Shown: positions 11,537-22,214, counted from the stretch's first letter. The stretch is 64,000 nt of DNA from Imbricaverruca yamaguchii (GCA_034440575.1 JAOTOL010001344.1:62001-126000); one strand, 5' to 3'. The notes: a model not told the origin generated them from the sequence alone. A program made the numbers and translations.

Positions 11537-12711
11537 TGCAGCAGCGGCGCCCAACTTATGCTTTTGTTTTGTTCGCAGCGCCGCTGCCGGCCAGACCGGC
11601 GGGCATCAATCGCACCACATCCGCGCGTCGAGTGACGGTGCGGTGCCGAGGTTGGCAGCGGCCCGGCCGCCGCCGCTCGCCGGTGCGATGAGGCCGGCCG
11701 GCAGCAATTGATACGGCCTGGTAATTGATCGCGGATCGGCCGCCGCTCGGCCTCCGGCAGCGTTTCGGCGGGGGCGGGCCGACCGCGGCGGTCAGGTCAC
11801 TGCCGGATTCGGACCGTCGTCGTGACGTCACCGCGAGGCGGCGCGTGTTTGCAGTCGGGGCGGGCCCCGGGCGGCGGCGGGCGCCACGCAACAGGAGAGT
11901 CACCGTCGCCCGCCCAGCCTCTCTCCGGCTGCCGGTACCGGTGCCGAGGCCGGGGCCGGGGGTCGGCCGGCCAGCTCCAGCTCCGGCTGCGGCCGCCCCC
12001 CGCGGCGCGGCCGGCCGGCCGGCACACCGCTCTGGGAGGGCGCCGCCTTATCTGCAGCGGCGTGCAGCGCGCCGATCGGGCCGGTTGCCGACGCTCGTAA
12101 CCGCCACTGCACAGTGACCGGCTCGGCCGGCCGTCGCCGCCGGCTGGTTCACGACCGCTGCGCCCGCCCGCTAATTGAGACGGTATGGCGCAGTGACAGA
12201 GTGCCGGACGGCCATGAGAGCGCGCCCGCCCCCCGACCCCCTCGACCCCCCCCCCACCTCCCACTGAAGTTCCGGATGAGCGGTCACAGCGCACCGGTCC
12301 GAATCGGCCGCGACGCCATGGCGTTGCGTGATCGGCGCTATTCTGTAAAACAACGTTGTAGTCAATTTGTAGTACATCAACTGGCCGCCGGCCGGTGGGC
12401 GCCGTTTTTGTGGCGGCCCGGGCCAGTCGCCGTGCGCCGCGGACCAACGGCGGCCAGCTGCGACCGGGGCAGCGCGCGCTGTGGCTGTACAGGTGGCCGC
12501 GGACCGGGCGCCGAAAAACAGCCGCTCACCAAGGTCCAGATCGACATGCTCGCCCAACGACAGGTCGCCCCTCGCGACGCCCGGCCGTGGCACTGACACA
12601 GCCGCCGGCCCCGCTATCAGCGGCGCTAATGGCGCACCAAAAGGGCACAATTACGGCGCGAGAGCCGGCAGCGCCGCGCTCACGCACCGCCGGCGATAGC
12701 CGGAGGAGAGT
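11537..12711. other. CpG-island-like sequence, no gene seen
   Basis: Very CpG-rich. Contains TGACGTCA at 11823-11830. Opposite-strand frames overlap extensively (for example 11797-12447 minus with 11725-12117 plus). No domain recognised. Confidence 0.35.
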
Positions 12712-12960
12712 GGCGTGGTGTTGTGGTGTTGTGGCTCGATCGTGGTGCTGTGGTGTTGTGGTGTTGTGGGCTGTGGGCTGTGGTGCTGTGGGTGTGGCTC
12801 CATCATGGTGCTGTGGTGCTGTGGTGTTGTGGTGTTGTGGGCTGTGGGCTGTGGCTCAGCCGTGGTTTTGTGGTGATGTGTCGTGGGGTGTGGCTCCATC
12901 ATGGTGCTGTGGTATTGTGGTGTCGTGGGCTGTGGCCCGGTCGTGGTGTTATGGTGTCGT
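12712..12960. repeat. GTGGTGTTGTG-type minisatellite
   Basis: Irregular array of GTGGTGCTGTG, GTGGTGTTGTG and GGGCTGTGGGCTGTGG blocks, with GTGTGGCTCCATCATGG recurring at about 12792 and 12889. Peptide shadows are Cys/Trp/Val-rich. Confidence 0.85.
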
Positions 12961-13095
12961 GGAGAGAGCAAGAAAGCAAGAGAACAGGTGAGCAAGAGGG
13001 CAAGTGAGCAAGTGAACAAGAAAGCAAGAGAGAAAGAGAAAGAGAGAACATGAGAAAGAAAAAGAGAACGAAAGAGACAGAGAGAGGGTGTCGGG
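12961..13095 (+). repeat. Polypurine tract
   Basis: Plus strand almost entirely A and G with AGCAAG, AGAACA and GAGAAAGA words, directly following the TG-rich minisatellite. Confidence 0.75.
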
Positions 13096-13847
13096 AAGCA
13101 TTGTCCCGTGCGTCTAGCTCTTCACCGGCACACCAGCAACAGCGTCGGAATAAGATGTTTGCCGGGCGCCTAATAACAGTGGAAAAGACGCCGCACGGTC
13201 GAGAATCGCGCATGCCATGAGAGACGATGACCGCCCGTAGCCACGACGGCCGCGCCGACCGGCACAGAGGAAAATGAGCTCTACGGCGGCGACACCGGCC
13301 GGTCACCCGCAGGCTCAGAACAGTAGATCTAATGGTGCCGAGTAACACCAGAGCATGCCCGTAGTCAAATGGTAAAATCATTCCACGTCTATTAATAATG
13401 GCCGGTGCGCTGCGGCCGGACCTATTATGGCGTGGCCGGGACACGAACCCGGGTCCGGACCGCAGGCCGTGCAGGCTACGGCACGCACGGCAGGTACGGC
13501 GGGTAGGGCGGGCACGGCGCGCCCTACCTGGGGACGACACGGCCCATCCCCGCCGCGTGCGGCGCGCTGCCGAACGGCGCGCGGAAACCGCCGGCTGCGA
13601 CGTGCACGCCGTCGATGAAGCGATCAGCGCCGCCACGAACGGCCGAATTATACTGATTGTTGTGACGGCCGGGATAATTGTGCCGAGACCGGTCGGTCGC
13701 CGAGTCACCGCCGTTCGCGTCCATTAATCACCTCGATGCGCGACGTCTGATGGTGTCCACACGCCGACGTCCACGTCCACGTCCACGTCCGCCCGGCGGC
13801 CAGCGCCATCAGCCGCGACACGCATTCGCCGCGCCGCGGAGGCTGCC
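13096..13847. other. Unique sequence with CGTCCA hexamer run
   Basis: No gene supported. A short (CGTCCA)n run lies at about 13768-13791. A T-arm-like word on the minus strand near 13434 was examined and rejected as a tRNA. Confidence 0.35.
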
Positions 13848-13912
13848 GACGTCACACGTGACGTCAGAGTGCAGGTGTGTGACGTCACGACGGGGCCGCT
13901 CTCGCGCCATCT
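13848..13912. promoter_or_regulatory. CRE cluster with adjacent AGATGGCGC word
   Basis: Perfect CRE palindromes TGACGTCA at 13859-13866 and 13880-13887, preceded by a GACGTCAC half arm at 13849 that pairs with GTGACGTC across a 2-bp centre. GCGCCATCT (reverse AGATGGCGC, resembling insect CTCF and YY1-type cores) is at 13904-13912. CRE palindromes are known CREB/ATF targets. Promoter activity here is inference from CpG context. Confidence 0.4.
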
Positions 13913-13984
13913 GCGCCGGCCGCACCATTACGGCCGGCGCGCCAAACGCACTCATGGGCGGCGGACCGGCGCGGCCGGAGTGGA

Positions 13985-14000
13985 GGGGGGGGGGGGGGGG
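13985..14000 (+). repeat. Poly-G tract, 16 G
   Basis: Uninterrupted run of 16 G just before the large minisatellite. Confidence 0.9.
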
Positions 14001-14145
14001 AGTGGTGCGCGCGGCCACCCCAGCCGCCGCCATGCATCAACCATGGCCGGCCGACAGCGCAATCTCGCCGGCCGCGACCTCGTCAGCGCCATTGGCGGGG
14101 GCGCGCCGTGTGCAACCTGAACCGGCGGCCGCCGCGCCGGTGCAG

Positions 14146-15895
14146 GTGGCCACCCCTGGCCGTCCGCCGCCCCTGACCGTCCGCCGCCCCTGACCGGCCG
14201 CCACCCCTGGACGTCCGCCACCCCTGGCCGTCCGCCCCCCTACCCGCCGCCGCCCCTGACCGGCCGCCCCTGACCGTCCGCCCCCCTGACCGGCCGCCAC
14301 CCCTGGCCGTCCGCCACCCCTGACCGGCCGCCACCCCTGACCGGCCGCCACCCCTGACCGGCCGGCCGCCACCCCTGACCGGCCGCCGCCCCTGACCGGC
14401 CGCCACCCCTGACCGGCCGCCACCCTGACCGGCCGCCACCCCTGACCGGCCGCCGCCCCTGACCGCCCCGCACCGGCCGCCATCCCTGGCCGTCCGCCGC
14501 CCCTGACCGGCCGCCGCCCCTGACCGGCCGCCACCCCTGGCCGTCCGCCACCCCTGACCGGCCGCCACCCCTGACCGGCCGCCACCCCTGACCGGCCGCC
14601 ACCCTGACCGGCCACCCCTGACCGGCCGCCGCCCCTGACCGGCCTCCACCCCCCCTGACCGGCCGGCCGCCACCCCTGACCGGCCGCCACCCCTGACCGG
14701 CCGCCACCGCCCCCCCTGACCGTCCGCCGCCCCTGACCGGCCGCCACCCCTGACCGGCCGCCACCCCTGACCGGCCGCCGCCCCTGACCGGCCGCCGCCC
14801 CTGACCGGCCGGCCGCCACCCCTGACCGGCCGCCACCCCTGACCGGCCGCCGCCCCTGACCGGCCGGCCGCCCACCCTGACCGGCCGCCACCCCTGACCG
14901 GCCGCCACCCCTGACCGGCCGCCACCCCTGACCGGCCGGCCGCCACCCCTGACCGGCCGCCGCCCCTGACCGTCCGCCGCCCCTGACCGGCCACCACCCC
15001 TGACCGGCCGCCACCCCTGACCGGCCGCCACCGTCCGCCACCCCTGACCGGCCGCCACCCCCTGCCGGCTGACCCGGCCGGCCGCCACCCCTGGCCGTCC
15101 GCCGCCCCTGACCGGCCGCCACCCCTGACCGGCCGCCACCCCTGGACCGTCCGCCACCCCTGGCCGTCCGCCGCCCCTGACCGTCCGCCGCCCCTGACCG
15201 GCCACCACCCCTGACCGGCCGCCACCCTGACCGTCCGCCACCCTGACCGGCCGCCACCCCTGACCGGCCGCCACCCCTGACCGGCCGCCACCCCTGACCG
15301 GCCGCCACCCCTGACCGGTCGCCACCCCTGACCGGCCGCCACCCCTGACCGGCCGCCACCCCTGACCGGCCGCCACCCCTGACCGGCCGCCACCCCTGAC
15401 CGGCCGGCCGCCACCCCTGACCGGCCGCCACCCCTGACCGGCCGCCACCCCTGACCGGCCGCCACCCCTGGCCGTCCGCCGCCCCTGACCGGCCGCCACC
15501 CCTGACCGGCCGCCACCCCTGGCCGTCCGCCGCCCCTGACCGGCCGCCACCCCTGACCGGCCGCCACCCCTGACCGGCCGCCACCCCTGACCGGCCGCCA
15601 CCCCTGACCGGCCGCCGCCCCTGACCGGCCGCCACCCCTGACCGGCCGCCACCCCTGACCGGCCGCCACCCCTGACCGGCCGCCACCCCTGGTCGTCACC
15701 ACCACCCTGGCCGTCCGCCGCCCCTGACCGGCCGCCACCCCTGACCGGCCGCCACCACTGACCGGCCGCCACCCCTGACCGGCCGCCACCCCTGACCGGC
15801 CTCCACCGACGGCACCACCCCTGGCCGTCCGCCACCACTGACCGGCCGCCACCCCTGACCGGTCGCCACCGTCCACCACCCCTGACCGGCCGCCG
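14146..15895. repeat. Large 17-bp minisatellite, about 100 units
   Basis: Main unit CCGGCCGCCACCCCTGA, with frequent variants CCGTCCGCCGCCCCTGA and CCGTCCGCCACCCCTGG. Some units carry an extra GGCC and some lose one or two C, which moves the reading frame. The minus strand of the unit has no stop in any frame, so three overlapping frames of 532, 549 and 613 codons (GRSGVAAGQGWRPVRGG-type peptide, 17 residues per three units) run through it. The non-triplet indels make coding selection unlikely. Confidence 0.95.
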
Positions 15896-16204
15896 ACATC
15901 ACCATCCCCACCGGCGGTCGCCATCGACGCAGCGCGCGCGCTCGTCAGGCGACGCGCACGCCATCAATCGACGAAGCCACGCAGCGTCAGATTGTGCGGG
16001 CAGCACTGCAGAAAATTAACGACGGCGTCGGGTTGCACAATGCGGACACGCGGCGTGGGCGCGCCACCCGGCCCGCGCGCGCGCGCGGAAACGGCGCGCC
16101 AAATGAGCGCCTCGCATGGAAGCCGGGATTACACGTCCATAAAGGGAACGGGTGTCCTGCCACCTGGCAATGGCCGTGCGGCTTGTCTGCGGCTTTGTCG
16201 ATTA
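15896..16204. other. Unique sequence, no gene seen
   Basis: CpG-rich at the left, AT-richer to the right. Nothing supported. Confidence 0.4.
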
Positions 16205-16515
16205 TGGGGTGGGGGCTGGTGCCGCAGTAGGCTGCAGTGACTCGCCCTAAGTGCCGACGGGCTGGCGATTTCAGCTGATGTGTGGCAATGGACTGGTGAT
16301 TCCAACTGACGAGTGACAATGTACCGCGTGATTTCAACTGATGTGTGTCAATGGACTAGTTGTTCCAACTGACGAGTGACAATGTACCGCGTGATTTCAA
16401 CTGATGTGTGACAATGGACTAGCTGTTCCAACTGACGAGTGACAATGCACCGCGTGATTTCAACTGATGTGTGTCAATGGACTAGTGGTTCCAACCGACG
16501 AATGATAATTGATGA
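16205..16515. repeat. 63-bp tandem repeat, about 4-5 copies
   Basis: GTGATTTCAACTGATGTGTG-type blocks begin at about 16266, 16329, 16392 and 16455, exactly 63 bp apart, each followed by CCAACTGACGAGTGACAATG. The left edge is degenerate. A decayed copy extends to about 16570. Confidence 0.9.
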
Positions 16516-16650
16516 TGATTATACGTTGCGAGTGTCGAACGTAAGTGATTCCAGCTGACGAGCGATGACAAACTGGTAACTTCGACTGATGGGTGGACTC
16601 GTGACCAAAAGATGCACTCTTGATTGCAACGGGCAGGTGCCGACTAACAA

Positions 16651-16800
16651 CATGTGATCGATGTCGTAACATGTGGTCGATGTGCAACACGTGATCTATG
16701 AATGGCAACATGTGATCGATGAATGGCAACATATGATCGATGAATGGCAACACGTGATCGATGAATGGCATCACGTGATCGATGAATGGCAACATGATGG
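16651..16800. repeat. 21-bp repeat carrying an E-box in every unit
   Basis: Unit core ends GATCGATGAATGGC. CANNTG words sit at 16651, 16670, 16688, 16709, 16730, 16751 and 16772, the last five exactly 21 bp apart, with central dinucleotides TG, TG, CG, TG, TA, CG, CG. Because 21 is a multiple of 3, an 84-codon plus frame (16673-16927, HVIDEWQ heptads) and a minus frame (PFIDHVL) stay open. Neither shows any other sign of coding. Confidence 0.85.
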
Positions 16801-17433
16801 TGTTCATAATTGGTGGGAGACGGTGGGACGGCTCTTGAAGTTGATTGAGCTGAAGTGCACCGACATCTGGGTAGCGGATGTTGAACAGCGAAAGAGCCAA
16901 CGGATGAAGACAGCTAGCGATTTGTGAATCTAAGATAACCAATGGGCCTTCCAATGGCTTCCAACTAATCAATGACGGAGAGTCAGCTTTCCAACTGTGA
17001 GTGAATGAGACTGCAGTGATAAAAGACTGGCGGTAGCTGAAGAGTGACAGGGGTGTAGTGGTTCAAATTACCAAGCAATGTCCGATTGGCCATTCTAGAT
17101 GACAAATGTACATTTCGGAGCATTAGCGGAAACTCGATCGCAGCGTTGATACTGAGGGGCTCGCAAACACTGGCGAACAGCGGAGGGAACAGCGTCGTTT
17201 TGTTCTGTAGGGCTAATGGTTAAGGGAGGGTTAAGGCAGGGCTAAGGGTCAAGTCGCACACATGTGAAGAGGAGCATTGACCGGTGTTTCTGATGTTTGT
17301 ACGCTCGCTCTGATAGGCCAAATGAGAAAAGAAATTCATTTTTGCAGTAGACACAATGTCCTTTCTGGAGTTGCCGGCGTTTGGCTGCAGATGAACGAAG
17401 AGTTGCGGAGAGAGAGAGAGAGGAGAGAGGGGT
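16801..17433 (-). other. AT-richer sequence, presumed intron after the signal-peptide exon
   Basis: Minus-strand sequence downstream of the GTGAGT donor at 17439-17434. Contains a short (GA)n run near 17410-17428. I looked for a pyrimidine-rich AG acceptor followed by a frame-compatible exon and found none convincing. Confidence 0.35.
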
Positions 17434-17439
17434 ACTCAC

Positions 17440-17525
17440 CTTCTGCTGAACAGAGCGGCGCCAGGTTGGCAGACAAAAGCGCCAAGAGCGCCGCGGTCAG
17501 TCGCACGGCAGCCATCGTTCTCAAT
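17440..17525 (-). CDS. First coding exon of a secreted or membrane protein (signal peptide), partial
   Basis: Read on the minus strand, TTTGTCGTTGCAG is a plausible 3' splice acceptor ending at 17526, followed by a 10-nt leader and an ATG at 17515-17513 in good context (A at -3, G at +4). The 25 codons begin MAAVRLTAALLALLSANLAP and continue to ...LCSAE: a short n-region with one Arg, a hydrophobic core, and small residues before a likely signal peptidase site (CSA|E or nearby). The exon ends AAG|GTGAGT, a consensus donor, leaving a phase-1 intron, which is common after signal-peptide exons of animal extracellular and receptor proteins. The mature protein cannot be identified because no downstream exon is recognisable. 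The annotation rests on the combination of acceptor, ATG context, hydrophobic peptide and donor. A chance alignment of these is possible but unlikely. Confidence 0.6.
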
Positions 17526-18190
17526 CTGCAACGACAAATTCACATCGTTAAGCGAGGTCGGCCGAATTGGCCTCATCGGCAATTCAGCCCGACACGGCGG
17601 CGCCGTCGCAGTGCATAATGGCGCTTCGAGTTTCCACACTCCTGAAAGCGCGGCGCGGCCGGCGGGCCGCCAGGAGAAACCGCACCGGCGCGGCCACAGA
17701 ACGGGCGGCGGCGGCGGCGGCGGCGTAAAAACCGGCTCTCGCCCGTGCTCTCGGTCGTCTCCCATGCCGGCCGTGCACATAAATAGCCGACGCCGGCGTG
17801 CTCCGTGACTGTGGCAATAAGGCGGCGCGGATAAATCAGCCGGGCCGGCCCAGTGACCGGCGTGCGTGACCGCCGGCCGGCGACGCGCCGCACTCGACGC
17901 CCTTCGTCGGCCGGTCCGGGAGGGGAGAGCGCCGGCCGGCCGACACCCCCCCCCCGCCGCCGCCGCCGCCGACACCCCCACCCCCGCCGCCGACACCACC
18001 GCCGACACCCCCACCCCCGCCGCCGACGCCGCCGCCAACACCCCCACCCCCGCCGCCGCCGCCGCCGACACCGACGCCGACGGGTGTTTGTTGTGGCGTC
18101 CAGCGTGTCTGAAGCGTTCCGCTCCGTAGCGCCCCCCGCTCGGACCACTCCCAACAGCTTTGAAGTGTAACTCCTGAACGCTGCAAGGTA
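17526..18190. other. CpG island upstream of the signal-peptide exon
   Basis: GC-rich block with a CCGCCG/CCGACACCC imperfect hexamer-type repeat at 17943-18080. A good donor word on the plus strand, TGCAAG|GTAAGC (exon end 18187), could end a non-coding exon of a divergent transcript. No start site can be fixed from sequence alone. Shadow frames of about 190-270 codons on the minus strand overlap triplet repeats. Confidence 0.35.
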
Positions 18191-18206
18191 AGCGGCTCCA
18201 GCCGGT

Positions 18207-18219
18207 GGGGGGGGGGGGG
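18207..18219 (+). repeat. Poly-G tract, 13 G
   Basis: Uninterrupted run of 13 G. Confidence 0.9.
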
Positions 18220-18609
18220 CTGGCCGGGCCGCTCTCCAGCACCGCGGCTGTCACCCAGATTACCGCCGGCTGAGCCCTGACGGCTACAGAGACTTACGAC
18301 ATGCGCCGAGCGCCTCCGACCTGTCAGCGACGCCCTCGCTACTGGCTCGGCCGACGTCGGTGCGCCTGCAGACCCGTGTTTATGCCGGGCGGTATATTAT
18401 ATGCAAACGGAAAACGTAATGCACACCTGTGTTTAACAATGTCATTTGTATTGCATACATCTGGCTGCCAGACATTCACAATTATCCACGTCGGCCATAC
18501 GTGTACCTTCTGTATGTTCGGAAGCGCACTGTTCGCTTTGTCAGCAGGGTGGATAGTCAACTGTCCACCCATCAGTCTGCCTGTTGCTTCGGTCCATTTG
18601 CCATTTGCG
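18220..18609. other. Unique sequence, no gene seen
   Basis: Contains a TATATTATATGCAAA word near 18395 (octamer-like ATGCAAA) without other promoter evidence. Nothing else supported. Confidence 0.35.
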
Positions 18610-18651
18610 TGGTGGTGTTGGCGGTAGTAGTGGTAATGGTGATGATGGTGA

Positions 18652-18685
<34 letters not shown>

Positions 18686-18870
18686 GGTGGTGGTGGTGGT
18701 GGTGTTGGCAGTGGTGGTGGTGGTGATGGTGATGGTGGTGGTGGTGGTGGTGGTGGTGGTGGTGGTGGTGGTGGTGGTGGTGGTGGTGGTGGTGGTGGTG
18801 GTGGTGACGGTGGTGGGGGTGGTGTTGGCAGCAGTGGTGATGGTGATGGTGATGGTGGTGGTAATGATGG
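18610..18870. repeat. (GGT)n/(GAT)n trinucleotide array
   Basis: About 250 bp of GGT with blocks of GAT and occasional GTTGGCAGT interruptions. All three plus frames and the minus frames stay open (poly-Val, poly-Gly, poly-His shadows, up to 285 codons). The interruptions are mostly triplet-sized, but no flanking coding sequence is recognisable. Confidence 0.95.
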
Positions 18871-19749
18871 ATTGGTGCTTTGTGCTTGCCGACTACTTGT
18901 GTCATTTTGCGCTCATCGCATTTCCAGTCTGTCCAGCTATGCAGCAGACACCCAGCGACGTGTGCCGACTGTACGGATGCAGACTTGGCCATCAGTTACT
19001 GCCCGGCCGTCCGCGATTTGGTCGCGAGCTGGCTCGCGCGCCGGGCCCGTCGATCCCGCCGGCCCTCAGCCTGAGCGTCGGTCGGCCCTCCGGAGCGTCG
19101 CCGCGGTCGTGTGCCGCGTCCGACCCGAGCGTCCCCGCGCGGCAGACCGCCGGACCGGTCCGTTTGTCTTGTCACATGCGCGTCGACGGCAAACAGAAAA
19201 GTTAGCCGCCCCACGTGCTGACAGTGCGGCAGAAGTTAGCCGCCGCGGCGGCCGGCGGCGCGCCCGCGCCCGCGCCGCCGCCGGCCGGAGTCGGTCTGTT
19301 GTTTACACGCCGACGCGTCGCGCCGTCGACGTGGCCGGGCGCCGACGGGCCGCGCCGCCGGCAGATCTGGTTTTCGACAAGTTTGACCGGGCCGGCGATT
19401 GTGTCGTATCGGACGCGGTGTGGCGTGATCGGCCAGCGTGAGGAGTCGGCGCTGGCGGCGGGCCGTGGCGCCGCAGCTGGTGCTGGTGCTGGTGCTGGTG
19501 CTGGTGTCGGGCCGTTGCGGTGTATCGGATGGTGGGCTGGCGCCTGGCAGGACGGCCGGCGTCCGCCCCCGGCCGCACCGGGCCGCCGGGATAAAAATGG
19601 CCCGCCCATTTGGGCGTAAATCACTGGCGCATCTGGTCCGCGTCCGCGACGGTTTCTGTTAGGACGTTATCACCAGACGCTCACTCTGCGCTGCAGCCCG
19701 AGCCGCACTGTCAACCCTGCCGCGTGCCGGCCGTGTGGTGGTCTGGCTG
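18871..19749. other. GC-rich sequence, no gene seen
   Basis: Contains a short (GCTGGT)n run at 19478-19504. Opposite-strand frames overlap, and no domain or RNA gene is recognised. Confidence 0.35.
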
Positions 19750-19885
19750 ACGGGAATGACCTGGCTGGCAGATGGGGATGACCTGGCCGATGGGTCACCT
19801 GGCCGATGGGGATGAACTGGCCGATGGCTGGCAGATGGGGATGACGATGGGAGACCTGGCAGATGGGCATGATCTGGCCAACATT
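19750..19885. repeat. Imperfect GATGGGGATGACCTGGC repeat
   Basis: Six or so irregular copies of CTGGCAGATGGGGATGA / CTGGCCGATGGGGATGA, spaced 18-30 bp. Confidence 0.7.
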
Positions 19886-20719
19886 AATTATCGCCGGCGG
19901 GTGACCTGGTAGACGGCGATGACCCCACCGATAGCGACGACCCGGTGATGCAAATTTAGCCCACGACAATGGGGACCGAGGTCTGGGCGGGAGGGGAGAC
20001 AGCCGGACGATATTCCCCCGGGAGAACATGTCAGAGGAAGCACGTTGAACGATACCCCAGGGCCGCGCGAAGATGAGCTCCACTGACGCAGGAGAAAAAT
20101 GGGCCGATTTGCATTGACCAATGGTCGCTCGAGAGGTGACCCAGTTGTCACGTGGGCGAGACGAAGGTCAGAGGCGAGAGGCGACATTGCATGAGATGTG
20201 CACCTTCTCGACTTTTCATGCGGATTAGAGAGCTTAGGTGGCCTGGGCGTCCAGGCTTCGTGATGTCTCCATTTGTGGTGACGCGATCAGTTGAAACTGG
20301 TATTCGATCCCGGATCTTACTATGAAGAAGAGTTCGATTATGACTACCACATAATGTCCCAAATAGCAGATATCGTCTCGAAATGGTGATCACCATACAG
20401 ATCCTGGAATCAAAGTGCATGCCCATTTCGCGCATGCCATAGCACTATTGCAATAGATCTTGTCCTTTACCAACGAATGTGCCCAAGCTTTCAACAGCAT
20501 TCTTATTTCGGGTGTTGCGATCTTCAACCGGCTCCAAAATGCATGGTGATCTAGCTCTGACGAATAACCCCCGTGTTCCAAATTCCGCGCCTAACAGGAA
20601 TCTTGATTTCATATCGGGAGTTACGCGTCATTCACTGCTGACAACGCCATTGACTAGGCTTGCTGGCGCAAGACGATGGTCCTGTGCCGACAGACGTAGT
20701 CAAGCGCCGACAGCACCTC
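19886..20719. other. Moderate-GC unique sequence with a weak B-box-like site
   Basis: A minus-strand word GGGATCGAATACC at about 20296-20308 resembles a Pol III B box, but no convincing A box or cloverleaf precedes it. No other feature. Confidence 0.3.
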
Positions 20720-20862
20720 CGCCTGCCATGACGACCCAACCATCACGCGACAAAAACACCGTCACGTGACGACCCAACCACAACGTGACAAAAACATCGT
20801 TACGAGACGACTCAACTGTCACGTGACAACAGCCTTGTCCAGTACTCCACCGACTCCACAGC
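20720..20862. repeat. Imperfect repeat rich in GTCACGTGAC palindromes
   Basis: Blocks of CACGTGACGACCCAACCA-type sequence about 33-36 bp apart. GTCACGTGAC occurs at 20761 and 20819 (palindromic E-box cores). Confidence 0.6.
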
Positions 20863-20884
20863 AGCACACCAACCCCACCGTCAC

Positions 20885-21120
20885 GTGCGGACTCCACCGT
20901 CACGGCGCCATACCGCTCCGACTCCATCGGCACGTGCCGACCCGGTCGTCACGTTCCAGCCTCGCGTCCGTGCCGGCCCGTCACGTCCAACCTGCCGACG
21001 TGCGGACTCCACCGTCACGGCGCCATACCGCTCCGACTCCATCGGCACGTGCCGACCCGGTCGTCACGTTCCAACCTCGCCGTCACGTGCCGACCCGTCA
21101 CGTTCCAGCCGCGCCGTCAC
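20885..21120. repeat. 115-bp tandem duplication
   Basis: GTGCGGACTCCACCGTCACG begins at 20885 and again at 21000. The first 80 bp of the copies are nearly identical (one AGCC/AACC difference near the end), and the tails diverge into CGTCACGTGCCGACC words. Confidence 0.9.
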
Positions 21121-21474
21121 GTGCAGCGCATGCATACGAAACGGCGTGTTGATGGCGTCGGCGACGAGGCGGCCCTCTGGCGAGCCATCCCCGGGGAGGT
21201 GGCCTATTGAGCCGGCAGTGGCCGGCTGTTATTTACTGGAGCGGCCCGCCCGGCCGCACCGGCCTCCCGCCTCGGCTCCAATCGCTCCGCCTGGCTCCAT
21301 TATTGCCCACTGTTTATCATAGAGACGTTCGTTTGGAGCGGTGCGTGCCGCTTTCGGCCGGCCGCCGTCGCCGAAGGCCCAAGATGGCGCCGCTCGGCAG
21401 CGTGGGGGGAGTGGGGGGGGAGTGGGGGCACAGGTGTGCGACGGTCGGTTCGGTTGCCAACGCTGCTGACCTGG
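21121..21474. other. GC-rich unique sequence
   Basis: Contains AAGATGGCGCCG near 21380 (YY1-like word, common near promoters of housekeeping genes) and a GTGGGGGG-rich stretch at 21402-21425. No gene supported. Confidence 0.35.
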
Positions 21475-21768
21475 CCGACCACTCCTGCTGCAGCCCGGCG
21501 GGCCCAGCAGGCCCCGTCGGCCGACCACTCCTGCTCCAGCCCTCAGCAGGCCCCGACGGCCGACCACTCCTGCTCCAGCCCTCAGCAGGCCCCGACGGCC
21601 GCCACTCCTGCTCCAGCCCTCAGCAGGCCCCGACGGCCGCCACTCCTGCTCCAGCCCTCAGCAGGCCCCGACGGCCGACCACTCCTGCTCCAGCCCTCAG
21701 CAGGCCCCGTCGGCCGGCCACTCCTGCTCCAGCCCGGCGGGCTCAGCAGGCCCCGACGGCCTACCACG
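21475..21768. repeat. 36-39-bp minisatellite, about 7 copies
   Basis: Copies contain CCACTCCTGCTCCAGCCC followed by TCAGCAGGCCCCGACGGCC. Some lack three bases (GGCCGCC vs GGCCGACC context). Lengths being multiples of 3 keep frames open on both strands (PTTPAPALSRPR and GRRGLLRAGAGV). Confidence 0.9.
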
Positions 21769-22214
21769 GTTGAGCGGCGGCGACAAGGAGCCGCATGATG
21801 TACGGCCGGCGTTAAAATGCAAAGCCTCGACTATAAAGTCAGCGGCGCGATGGCCTAACGACAACCGGAGAATAGAGATATCGGCCCGGCCCGATGGATG
21901 CTCGTTACACTGGCCGACTCTACACGACGCACGCGGGGACAAGCCGGCTCCGACGCCGGCCAAAACCACGCCCACGGGGGTTCAGCTTGTGCACGGGTCC
22001 ATTCCCTCCTCAGCCTCCCACAGTATGACGGTGGCGCTTCCTGCGGCTTCGATGGTCGTCGCCTCCGGTTGGCATATACAGTGGAAATTAAAACATGCTC
22101 TCATAGACATCAGACCAATAATTTATACACCAAGATGGCTTAGCGGCAGCTCAGCATACAAAATACATATTTTGAAAGGGAGAGGAGAGAGAGGAATTAA
22201 TCCTATACACTTAA
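21769..22214. other. Unique sequence becoming AT-rich, no gene seen
   Basis: No feature supported. Confidence 0.35.

Noticed and set aside
13371..13470. Possible tRNA (T-arm-like CCGGGTTCGTGTCCCGG on the minus strand)
   Set aside because: Good T arm, but no matching acceptor, D arm or anticodon arm could be folded on the same strand.
14037..15924. Three overlapping minus-strand frames of 532-613 codons
   Set aside because: All three frames are open because the 17-bp unit lacks stops on that strand. Non-triplet indels shift phase repeatedly, and the peptide is a pure repeat.
18339..19441. Frames of 217-285 codons with poly-His, poly-Val or poly-Gly
   Set aside because: Product of the GGT/GAT array, with no recognisable flanking domain.
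20280..20370. tRNA-like element on the minus strand
   Set aside because: B-box-like word without a convincing A box or fold.
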